Assembly: GCA_030448245.1 (NCBI GenBank)
Contig: JAUJNH010000007.1
Coordinates: forward strand, 150,995-214,994
DNA from: Acidimicrobiales bacterium
GTDB taxonomy: Bacteria > Actinomycetota > Acidimicrobiia > Acidimicrobiales > JAUJNH01
Direction of reading: 5' to 3'
Length of the DNA stretch: 64,000 bases
The notes beneath the pieces were generated by a model. That model saw only the letters and a list, made by a program, of their open reading frames with translations. It had not been told where the DNA came from and made no database searches. Below, in pieces: positions 8,696-15,713 of the stretch; position 1 is the first letter of the stretch; the number at the start of each line of letters is the position of its first letter. A program made the position numbers and the translations under genes.

Positions 8696-10495
8696 GTGCG
8701 CGCTCGGCTGGCCCTGCTCGCGGTGGCGGTGGCCCTGGTGGCGTCCGGCTGCAGCCCGAAGGGCGGTGGGCAGGACGAGGGCGACGCTCCCGAGGGGTGC
8801 ACGACGATCCAGGTGACCGTCAGCCCGGAGAAGGTCGACCTCATGACCGAGCTGGCCGCCGACTTCAACAAGACCCGGGAATCGAAGCAGGCGGCCGAGG
8901 GATCGTGCGCGTTCGCCAAGGTCCGCCGCCTCTCCTCCGGGGCGGGCGCCGAGGCCCTGCCGGCCGGATGGGCCGACGAGGCCGCCCACGGCCCCAAGCC
9001 GACGATCTGGTCGCCGGCCGGCGCCGCCTGGGGCGCCGTGGCCAACCAGCGGCTGGCCGACAAGGGCCAGCCGGCCATGGCCCCACGCGACGCCCAGTCG
9101 CTCATGCTCACGCCCCTCGTCATCGGGATGCCGAAGCCGATGGCCGACGCGCTCGGCTACCCCGCCAAGCCGATCGGGTTCGACGACCTGGTCGCGCTGT
9201 CGCAGGACCCGGCCGGCTGGGGCGGCAAGGGCCACCCTGAGTGGGGGCCGTTCAAGCTCGGCAAGACCAACCCGAACTTCTCGACCAGCGGGCTGAACGC
9301 CACCACCGCCCAGTACTACACGGCGGTGAAGAAGACGTCGGGGTTGACCGCCGAGGACGTCGCCCGCCCCGAGGTCGCCGAGTTCAACCGCAAGATCGAA
9401 GCGGCGGTCGTCCACTACGGCGACACCACGCTCACGTTCCTGAACAACCTCTACCGGGCGGACCAGCGGGGCACCGCGCTCACCTACGTGTCGGCGGTGG
9501 CCGTCGAGGAGAAGTCGATCATCGACTACAACCGCGGCAACCCGGACGGCGTGCTCGAGCAGGGCGAGAAGCCCCGCCCGCCCCGAGTGCCTCTGGTGGC
9601 CGTGTACCCGAAGGACGGCACCCTCTTCTCCGACAACCCGCTTTACGTCCTCGACGCCCCCTGGGTCACCCCCAAGCACCGGGCCGGCGGGCAGGCCTTC
9701 GCCCGCTTCGTCCAGGAGACCGACAACCAGAAGAAGGCGCTGGCCACCGGCTTCCGCCCGGCCAACCCGGCGGTGGCCGTGGCCGACCCGATCGCCGTCG
9801 CCAACGGCGTCGACCCGGGCCAGCCCGCCACCACCCTCGGCGTACCCGACCCGCCCGTGCTCGCCTCGATCATCACCAAGTGGGGCGAGCAGCGCAAGGG
9901 TGCGCAGGTGCTGCTGGTCATCGACGTGTCGGGCTCGATGGGCGAGGAGGCAGGCGACGGCCAGACCAAGCTCGACCTGGCCAAGCAGGCAGCCGTCAAC
10001 GCCCTGTCGCAGTTCGGGCCGAACGACCTGGTCGGCCTGCGCATCTTCTCCACCGGCATCGGGCGCGGCGAGTCGACCGACTACCTCGACCTCGTCCCCA
10101 TCGGCCCGATCGCCACCAACCGGGAGCAGATCGCCACCCGCATCCGAGGCCTGGTGCCGACGGAGGGAACCCCGCTCTACACCACGGCCACGGCCAGCTT
10201 CGAGCTCATCACCAGGCAGTACAAGCCCGCGCTGATCAACGCGGTGGTGCTCCTCACCGACGGCAGGAACGAGGACCAGCGCAACAACGACCTCCAGGGC
10301 ACGCTGGCCAAGCTGAGCGCCGGGAGCGAGGGCGGCGGGACCCGCCCGGTGCGGCTGTTCACGATCGGGTTCGGCAAGGACGCCGACCAGGGCGCCCTCC
10401 GCCGGCTGGCCGAGGCCACCTCCGCCCGCGCCTACGACTCGTCCGACCCCAGGGCCATCGACCAGGTCTTCACCAACGTGATCTCCAACTTCTGA
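8696..10495 (+). CDS. lipoprotein with solute-binding and VWA domains
   Basis: A 599-aa protein. The N-terminus is a lipoprotein signal with lipobox LVASGC (Cys ~19). Residues ~30-390 resemble a type-2 extracellular solute-binding protein. The C-terminal ~200 residues form a VWA domain with an intact MIDAS (DVSGSMG, near residue 408). The architecture fits secreted substrate-binding/VWA proteins found in Actinobacteria next to TelA/PspA-type genes. It should sit on the outer face of the membrane and bind a metal-dependent partner or ligand. It is followed after 10 nt by a membrane coiled-coil gene and then pspA. Binding-protein genes without a transporter suggest sensing. Confidence 0.88.
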   Translation: MRARLALLAVAVALVASGCSPKGGGQDEGDAPEGCTTIQVTVSPEKVDLMTELAADFNKTRESKQAAEGSCAFAKVRRLSSGAGAEALPAGWADEAAHGPKPTIWSPAGAAWGAVANQRLADKGQPAMAPRDAQSLMLTPLVIGMPKPMADALGYPAKPIGFDDLVALSQDPAGWGGKGHPEWGPFKLGKTNPNFSTSGLNATTAQYYTAVKKTSGLTAEDVARPEVAEFNRKIEAAVVHYGDTTLTFLNNLYRADQRGTALTYVSAVAVEEKSIIDYNRGNPDGVLEQGEKPRPPRVPLVAVYPKDGTLFSDNPLYVLDAPWVTPKHRAGGQAFARFVQETDNQKKALATGFRPANPAVAVADPIAVANGVDPGQPATTLGVPDPPVLASIITKWGEQRKGAQVLLVIDVSGSMGEEAGDGQTKLDLAKQAAVNALSQFGPNDLVGLRIFSTGIGRGESTDYLDLVPIGPIATNREQIATRIRGLVPTEGTPLYTTATASFELITRQYKPALINAVVLLTDGRNEDQRNNDLQGTLAKLSAGSEGGGTRPVRLFTIGFGKDADQGALRRLAEATSARAYDSSDPRAIDQVFTNVISNF

Positions 10496-10505
10496 GGTGG
10501 TCTGA

Positions 10506-11303
10506 GTGGCCGTCGAGCGCCTGCCCGAGGACGTCCGCACCCCGGCCGTGGCGCGGGCCATGTTCAGCCCGTCGGCCATCCTGCTCGGCGGCGGTGCGGC
10601 GTCGGTGGCCATCCTGGCCGGGCTGTGGCCGCTCGCCCCGGTCGCCGCCCTGGTCGGCTGGGGGGCGAAGGTGGCGCTGGCCATCCCCCGCAAGCGCCGG
10701 CCCACCATCAACCCGGGCCGGCTGCCCAACCCGTGGAAGACCTTCGTGATCGAGGCGGCGCAGGCGGCCAAGCGGTTCAACGACCTGGTGCGCACGCTGC
10801 CGCACGGCCCGATGCGCGACGAGCTGGCCGAGGTGGGAGCGAGGGTGGACGAGGCCGTGCGGGAGTGCTGGGAGATCGCCAACCGCGGCGCCCGACTCGA
10901 CCTGGCCCGCCGGCAGCTCGGCCTCACCCAGGCGGCCACGGAGCTCGAGCGCCTCAAGGGCGAGCGCCACCTGCGGGCCCAGCAGGGCATGGACCTGGTG
11001 TCGATCGACCGGGCCATCACCGCCGTGCAGCGCCAGCTGGCCGCCGGGCAGCGGGTCGAGGCGGCCGCCTTCGAGGCCCGCGACCGGCTGCGCGTGCTCA
11101 ACGCCCAGCTCGACGAGGCGGTGGCCGCCGTCGTCGAGCTCAGCCTGCGACCCAGCGCCGGCGGCTCGGCCGGCGCCGTCCGTGGCCAGGTGAACGGCAT
11201 CATCGACGAGCTCGAAGCGCTGCGGCTGGCGCTCGACGAGACTGACACCCTCACCGCCCCCTCACCCGACGGGGCGGCCTCCTCTACCTTGGAGCAGCGA
11301 TGA
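10506..11303 (+). CDS. membrane-anchored coiled-coil protein, PspA-gene neighbour
   Basis: A 265-aa protein with a GTG start. Two short hydrophobic stretches lie at ~22-62 (a hairpin anchor), followed by a basic segment (PRKRRP), then ~180 residues of heptad-rich helix ending in an acidic tail. Its stop overlaps the start of the PspA gene by 4 nt (ATGA). The combination of anchor, coiled coil and tight coupling to pspA suggests a membrane adaptor for PspA assembly. I do not recognise a named family. It lies 10 nt after the VWA lipoprotein gene, so the three form an operon. Confidence 0.7.
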   Translation: MAVERLPEDVRTPAVARAMFSPSAILLGGGAASVAILAGLWPLAPVAALVGWGAKVALAIPRKRRPTINPGRLPNPWKTFVIEAAQAAKRFNDLVRTLPHGPMRDELAEVGARVDEAVRECWEIANRGARLDLARRQLGLTQAATELERLKGERHLRAQQGMDLVSIDRAITAVQRQLAAGQRVEAAAFEARDRLRVLNAQLDEAVAAVVELSLRPSAGGSAGAVRGQVNGIIDELEALRLALDETDTLTAPSPDGAASSTLEQR

Positions 11304-12118
11304 TCAAGCTCTTCCGCAAGATGGGCAAGTACATGACCGCCCTGTTCACCGGCAAGTTCAACGAGGCGGCCGACCCCAAGATCCAGCTCGAGCAGGCGAT
11401 CATGGAGGCCCAGGACCAGCACCGGCGGCTCACCGAGCAGGCGGCCAACGTGATCGCCAACCAGAAGCAGACCGAGATGCGGCTGAACCGCTCCATGGAG
11501 GAGCTGGAGACGACCTCCGGCCGGGCCCGCCAGGCCCTCCTGATGGCCGACGACGCCAGCAAGAAGGGCGACGCCACCCGGGCGTCCGAGCTGGAGAAGA
11601 CGGCCGAGATCCTGGCCAACAAGCTCATCCAGGTCGAGCGCGAGGTCGAGTCGCTCAAGCAGATGCACCTGCAGACCAGCGAGAACGCCAACAACGCCAA
11701 GCGGGCCGTGCAGTCCAACTCGGCCGCCCTGCAGAAGAAGCTGAGCGAGCGCCAGAAGCTCCTGTCGCAGCTCGACCAGGCGAAGATGCAGGAGCAGATG
11801 AACGTGGCGATGACCAGCCTGAGCGCGTCGGTGGGCCAGGACGTGCCGACCCTCGACGAGGTCCGCCAGAAGATCGAGTCCCGCTACGCCAAGGCGCTGG
11901 GCTCGGCCGAGCTGCAGGAGGACTCGGTCGAGACCCGGATGCTCGAGGTCGAGCAGGCCAGCGCCGACATGGAGGCCCAGGCCCGCCTGGCCGAGCTGCG
12001 CACCCAGCTGGGGCTGTCCGGTGGGACGGCGGCCACGGGCGAGGTCGGCACCGGCTCGGTCTCCGAGCAGGTGCCCCAGCCGGCCCCCTCGGCCGCCGAG
12101 GTCCCCCGCCAGCCCTAG
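11300..12118 (+). CDS. PspA/IM30 family membrane-remodelling protein
   Basis: A 272-aa PspA/Vipp1 homologue. It is nearly all helical, with an amphipathic N-terminus (MIKLFRKMGKYMTALF), the DPKIQLEQAI segment, long coiled coils, and a Pro/Gly-rich tail after ~235. Family members are ESCRT-III-like and form rings or rods that stabilise stressed membranes. It overlaps the upstream coiled-coil gene by 4 nt and ends 10 nt before the convergent proB stop. Unlike E. coli, no PspF/B/C genes are present; the neighbours are AAA+, VWA and binding-protein genes. Confidence 0.93.
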   Translation: MIKLFRKMGKYMTALFTGKFNEAADPKIQLEQAIMEAQDQHRRLTEQAANVIANQKQTEMRLNRSMEELETTSGRARQALLMADDASKKGDATRASELEKTAEILANKLIQVEREVESLKQMHLQTSENANNAKRAVQSNSAALQKKLSERQKLLSQLDQAKMQEQMNVAMTSLSASVGQDVPTLDEVRQKIESRYAKALGSAELQEDSVETRMLEVEQASADMEAQARLAELRTQLGLSGGTAATGEVGTGSVSEQVPQPAPSAAEVPRQP

Positions 12119-12128
12119 CGGCCAGCCC

Positions 12129-13214
12129 CTACGGCAGCATGACGAGGTCGTCCCGGTGGACGACCTCGTGCGGCATGTCGGCCGGGAGGTCGTCGGTGCG
12201 GCGGCCGGCCAGCGCCTCGATGGTGGCCGCGGCGTGGCGGACCAGGCCCTTGGCGAAGATCCGGCCAGCCGGATCGGCCAGCTCGACCGCGGCGCCGGCA
12301 GGGAAGCTGCCCTTCACGGAGACCACCCCCGCCGGGAGGAGTGACACGGCCCGCTCGGTGAGAGCCCGGCGGGCGCCGTCGTCGACGACCACCGTCCCGC
12401 TGGCGCCGACGGCGAAGGCGATCCACAGCTTGCGGGCCGGGAGGCGGCGGCCGCGGGGCACGACGACGGTGCCCACGCCCGGCCTCGCCGCCACCGCGTC
12501 GACCAGCACGTCGGGCCGGGCGGCGGCGGCGATCACCGCCCGCACCCCCGACCAGGCGGCGATCTTGGCGGCCGCCAGCTTCGAGGCCATGCCCCCGCTC
12601 CCCCGGGCCGAGCCGGCGCCGCCGGCCAGCGCCTCGAGGGCGGTGTCGACCTGGACGATCTCCTCGATGAGGGTGCCGGCGGCGTCGAGGCGGGGGTCGG
12701 CCGTGAGCAGGCCGGGGGCGTCGGTCAGCAGGACCAGGAGGTCGGCGTAGACCAGGTGGGCGACCAGCGCCGCCAGGTTGTCGTTGTCGCCGTAGCGGAT
12801 CTCGTCGTCGGCGACGGCGTCGTTCTCGTTGACGACGGGCACCACGCCCAGCTCGAGCAGGCGGGTGAGGGTCTGGCGGGCGTGCAGGTACTGGGCCCGC
12901 TCCACGAAGTCGTAGGGAGCCAGCAGCACCTGCCCCGACACCAGGCCGTGCCCGGCCAATTGGTCGTCCCAGGTGCGCATCAGCCGGTGCTGGCCCACCG
13001 CCGCGACCGCCTGCAGGGTGGGCAGGTCGTGCGGGCGGTCCAGGCCGAGCGGCGGCAGGCCGGCGGCGATGGCCCCGCTGGTGACGAGCACGACCCGGTG
13101 GCCGGCGGCTCGGAGCGCCGAGATCTCCCCGGCGACCTTGGCCACCATGACGTCGTCGATGCGGCCAGCCCGGTCGGTCAGGGACGACGTCCCGATCTTC
13201 GCCACCACCAGCAT
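12129..13214 (-). CDS. proB: glutamate 5-kinase
   Basis: The first committed step of proline synthesis: ATP-dependent phosphorylation of glutamate. The 361-aa protein has an amino-acid kinase domain (VVAKIGTSSLT start, VTSGAIAAG, VNENDAV, GSGGMASK) and a C-terminal PUA domain from ~residue 265. The ATG at 13214 has TAACCT 7 nt upstream and no Shine-Dalgarno, consistent with a leaderless mRNA. It is separated from obg upstream and from proA downstream, both normally adjacent. Confidence 0.97.
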   Translation of the reverse strand: MLVVAKIGTSSLTDRAGRIDDVMVAKVAGEISALRAAGHRVVLVTSGAIAAGLPPLGLDRPHDLPTLQAVAAVGQHRLMRTWDDQLAGHGLVSGQVLLAPYDFVERAQYLHARQTLTRLLELGVVPVVNENDAVADDEIRYGDNDNLAALVAHLVYADLLVLLTDAPGLLTADPRLDAAGTLIEEIVQVDTALEALAGGAGSARGSGGMASKLAAAKIAAWSGVRAVIAAAARPDVLVDAVAARPGVGTVVVPRGRRLPARKLWIAFAVGASGTVVVDDGARRALTERAVSLLPAGVVSVKGSFPAGAAVELADPAGRIFAKGLVRHAAATIEALAGRRTDDLPADMPHEVVHRDDLVMLP

Positions 13215-13221
13215 CCGGGCC

Positions 13222-13227
13222 AGGTTA
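13222..13227 (-). promoter_or_regulatory. candidate -10 box for leaderless proB transcript
   Basis: TAACCT on the minus strand, 7 nt before the proB ATG. The hexamer is identical to the box before the VWA lipoprotein gene. It implies that proB has its own promoter rather than depending on obg. Confidence 0.45.
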
Positions 13228-13281
13228 CGAGAGGCCCCGGCCGCAGACGTCCGACATCCGCCGCCGGCGCGGCGGCCGTCC

Positions 13282-13785
13282 TCAGGCGGCGCCAGCGGCG
13301 CGACGCAGCTCGGCGATGTCCAGCTTCTTCATGCCGAGCATCGCCTTCATCGCCCGTTGCGATCGCTCGGGGTCGGGGTCGCCCAGGACCTCCCCCAGGG
13401 CGGCCGGGATGATCTGCCAGGAGAGGCCGAACCGGTCCTTCAACCAGCCGCACTGGCTCTCCTTCCCGCCGTCGGTGAGCCTGGTCCACAGCTCGTCGAC
13501 CTCCTCCTGGGAGTCGCAGCTCACCTGGAACGAGATCGCCTCGTCGAAGGTGAACTGGGGGCCGCCGTTCAGGGCCACGAACTCGTGGCCCTCCAGCTGG
13601 AACCGCACGACCATGACCATGCCCTCCGGTCGCGGCCCGGCCGGTCCGTAGAGGCTCACCTCCAGCACCTGCGAGTCCTTGAAGATGCTGCAGTAGAAGG
13701 TGGCGGCTTCCTCGGCCTGGGTGTCGAACCACAGGCAGGGGGTGATCCTGCTCAGTCTCGTCATCGGGTGCGTCCTCTCGCTCAT
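13282..13785 (-). CDS. VOC-superfamily (PhnB/glyoxalase-like) protein
   Basis: A VOC protein of the PhnB-like type. It has the strand opening ITPCLWFDTQAEEAATFY, a central GHEFVALNGGP, and FGLSWQIIP near the C-terminus. With the ATG at 13785 the protein is 167 aa; a GTG at 13806 or an ATG at 13764 is also possible. It is divergent from an ArsR-type regulator and an SRPBCC gene. Such VOC, ArsR and SRPBCC genes often occur together, so it probably shares their control region. Substrate unknown. Confidence 0.85.
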   Translation of the reverse strand: MSERTHPMTRLSRITPCLWFDTQAEEAATFYCSIFKDSQVLEVSLYGPAGPRPEGMVMVVRFQLEGHEFVALNGGPQFTFDEAISFQVSCDSQEEVDELWTRLTDGGKESQCGWLKDRFGLSWQIIPAALGEVLGDPDPERSQRAMKAMLGMKKLDIAELRRAAGAA

Positions 13786-13858
13786 GGCCGTCGTGGCCCC
13801 TTTCACTTCTCCTCGGACGAGCCGTCGCCCGCAAAGTCATCGGTCTGGGTGCCTTTCT

Positions 13859-13874
13859 TCAACCAGGTGGTTGA
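13859..13874. promoter_or_regulatory. ArsR-type operator 1
   Basis: A perfect inverted repeat TCAACC-AGGT-GGTTGA. It overlaps the TTGACA -35 box of the arsR-SRPBCC promoter and also lies in the divergent region of the VOC gene. A copy with the same half-sites occurs 46 nt downstream. Confidence 0.7.
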
Positions 13875-13900
13875 CAAGGGCGATTGTCCCGTCGTATCGT
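13871..13900 (+). promoter_or_regulatory. promoter of the arsR-SRPBCC operon
   Basis: A consensus -35 TTGACA (13871-13876), an 18-nt spacer and -10 TATCGT (13895-13900). The -35 is inside operator 1, and operator 2 begins 5 nt after the -10, so a dimeric repressor would cover both sides of the promoter. Confidence 0.65.
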
Positions 13901-13904
13901 CTAT

Positions 13905-13920
13905 TCAACCAGACGGTTGA
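13905..13920. promoter_or_regulatory. ArsR-type operator 2
   Basis: A perfect inverted repeat TCAACC-AGAC-GGTTGA located just after the -10 box and 18 nt before the regulator's ATG. It has the same half-sites and spacing as operator 1 but a different 4-nt core. Confidence 0.7.
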
Positions 13921-13938
13921 CGAGCGGGAGAGGAGGAG

Positions 13939-14316
13939 ATGGTGTCGGCTGACCCGTTGTCACTGGTGTTCTCGGCGCTCGCCGACCCAACCCGCCGCGA
14001 CATGGTGGCCCGGCTCACCGTCGCCGACGCCACCGTCAACGAGCTGGCCGCGCCCTACGACGTCACCGTCCAGGCCGTCTCCAAGCACCTGAAGGTGCTG
14101 GAGGAGGCTGGCCTGGTGAGCCGCAGCCGGGAGGCCCAGCGCCGCCCGGTCCACCTCGAAGCGGAGATCTTCGACCTCATGACCGCCTGGATCGAGCGCT
14201 ACCGCCGCCAAGCCGAGGAGCGCTACCGCCGCCTCGACGACGTCCTCCGGTCGATGCCGGACGACGTCGAGCCCGTCCTGCCACCCAACCCACCCGAGAC
14301 AGGAGCACCGACATGA
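13939..14316 (+). CDS. ArsR-family transcriptional regulator (SRPBCC-linked)
   Basis: A 125-aa winged-helix repressor. It has the ArsR opening FSALADPTRRDMVARL, recognition helix VTVQAVSKHLKVLEEAGLV and a basic wing. No metal-binding cysteines are seen, so it is probably the type paired with SRPBCC proteins rather than a metal sensor. Strong ribosome site GGAGGAG at 13930-13937. The stop overlaps the downstream SRPBCC start (ATGA). Two identical-type palindromes around its promoter indicate autorepression. Confidence 0.92.
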   Translation: MVSADPLSLVFSALADPTRRDMVARLTVADATVNELAAPYDVTVQAVSKHLKVLEEAGLVSRSREAQRRPVHLEAEIFDLMTAWIERYRRQAEERYRRLDDVLRSMPDDVEPVLPPNPPETGAPT

Positions 14317-14792
14317 CCACCAGCACCCACGAGACCCAGATCACGGGCGACCCTGACGTCCCGATCGTGCGGATCACCCGCGAGTTCGACGCCCCACCCG
14401 ACAAGGTCTTCCGGGCCCACACCGACCCCGAGCTCGTCGTCCAGTGGCTGGGCCCCCGCAGCGTCCAGATGCGGATCGACCACTACGACTGCCGGACCGG
14501 CGGTTCCTACCGCTACGTGCACACCAGTGACGGCGTCGACTACGGCTTCCACGGCTGCTTCCACGAGGTCCGCCCCTCGGAGCTCATCGTCCAGACCTTC
14601 ACCTTCGAGGGCGAGCCCGACGGCGTGGCGCTGGAGCGCCTCGTCCTCGAGGACCTCGGCAACGGGCGCACCCGGCTGACCGGGATCTCGCTCGTCGACT
14701 CGTTCGAGGGCCGCGACGCCATCCTGGCCAGCGGCATGGAGTACGGCGTCCGCGAGGGCTACGAACGCCTCGACGAGCTGCTGGCAGCCTGA
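14313..14792 (+). CDS. SRPBCC/AHSA1-like protein
   Basis: A 159-aa START/SRPBCC-fold protein of the AHSA1 (CalC-like) group, with VRITREFDAPPDKVFRAHTD, the WLGP motif, a FHGCFHEVRP strand, and the terminal helix GMEYGVREGYERLDELL. It overlaps the ArsR gene by 4 nt. The family binds small hydrophobic ligands; in such pairs it is the regulated product and may modulate the repressor. It converges with the inositol monophosphatase-like gene (39-nt gap). Confidence 0.9.
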   Translation: MTTSTHETQITGDPDVPIVRITREFDAPPDKVFRAHTDPELVVQWLGPRSVQMRIDHYDCRTGGSYRYVHTSDGVDYGFHGCFHEVRPSELIVQTFTFEGEPDGVALERLVLEDLGNGRTRLTGISLVDSFEGRDAILASGMEYGVREGYERLDELLAA

Positions 14793-14831
14793 TCCCTGGA
14801 CCGCCCGCCGCCGGACCGCCACGTCGTCCGC

Positions 14832-15635
14832 TTAGGCGAGCAGTCCGCTCGCCCGGTCCCACGTGGCGGCATCGGCGGCCGACAGCAGGCCGAGCGTGGT
14901 CTGGGTCGGCAGGTAGGGCGAGCCGTCCAGCCTCCTGACGGTGGCGCCGGCCTCCTGGACGAGCAGGGCGCCGGGGGCGTGGTCCCAGGGGAGCGTCCTC
15001 CAGAACAGGAGGAAGTCGATGCCTCCTTCGGCCAGCAACGGGTAGTCGATCCCGGCGCAGCCGTGACCACCGGACAGGGGGCCGAAGGCCTCCCGGTTGC
15101 GGTCGACGGCGGCCGCGGTGGGTGGGTCCAGGTAGCGGGTCAGCACCGTGCCTCGAAGCCGGCGAGGGAGGACGTGCTCGGCCGAGCGTCGCCGGAGGAG
15201 GCTGCCGTTGCAGGTGGCGCCCGACCCCTGCTCGGCGACGTACATGCGGGCGGCGGACGGCTGCCAGATCCACGAGGCCACGGGTGCGCCGTGCTCGACC
15301 AGCGCGACCATCACGGCCCAGTCGGCGGAGCCGGCCACGAAGTTCGACGTGCCGTCGAGCGGGTCGACCAGCCAGGCCCGGTCCCCCTCCAACGCCCGCA
15401 CGAGCGATCCGTCGAGGGAGCAGGCCTCCTCCCCGACGACCGGCACCCCGGGGAGCAGGTCTTCGAGGCGTCGGGTCAACAGCCGCTCACCCTCCCGGTC
15501 GGCGACCGTGACCACCTCCCCCGGCGCCTTTTCGTGCACCTCCTCGCTCGAGAGGGCGGTGAACCACGGCTCGATCGTCGACGCGCTGACCTCACGGACG
15601 GCCGCGCCTACCTCCTCCAGCACGTCCGGCTTCAT
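14832..15635 (-). CDS. inositol monophosphatase family protein
   Basis: A 267-aa FIG-superfamily phosphatase. The metal-binding motifs are present: GEEACSLDG (Glu of the first site), DPLDGTSNF (DPLDGT box) and WDHAPGALLVQEAG near residue 220. Substrates in the family include inositol monophosphate, PAP and related phosphates; which one applies here is not clear. I use the ATG at 15635. It is divergent from the winged-helix gene (78-nt gap). Confidence 0.9.
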   Translation of the reverse strand: MKPDVLEEVGAAVREVSASTIEPWFTALSSEEVHEKAPGEVVTVADREGERLLTRRLEDLLPGVPVVGEEACSLDGSLVRALEGDRAWLVDPLDGTSNFVAGSADWAVMVALVEHGAPVASWIWQPSAARMYVAEQGSGATCNGSLLRRRSAEHVLPRRLRGTVLTRYLDPPTAAAVDRNREAFGPLSGGHGCAGIDYPLLAEGGIDFLLFWRTLPWDHAPGALLVQEAGATVRRLDGSPYLPTQTTLGLLSAADAATWDRASGLLA

Positions 15636-15700
15636 GACCAGCGGACGGAACGGCCTGCACGCCCGGCCCGGGAGGACACCGTCGCCACGGCGCCCGAACC

Positions 15701-15706
15701 TACAGT
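15701..15706 (+). promoter_or_regulatory. candidate -10 box for leaderless winged-helix gene
   Basis: TACAGT followed by 7 nt (CCGGCCC) and ATG at 15714. It fits the TANNNT plus 6-7 nt pattern seen before other genes here; no ribosome site is visible. Confidence 0.45.
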
Positions 15707-15713
15707 CCGGCCC

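Noticed and set aside
8363..11668. 1101-codon minus-strand open frame
   Set aside because: Antisense shadow of the VWA/PspA cluster in high-GC DNA; composition is repetitive Gly/Val/Arg with no domain, while the plus-strand genes have clear motifs and overlaps.
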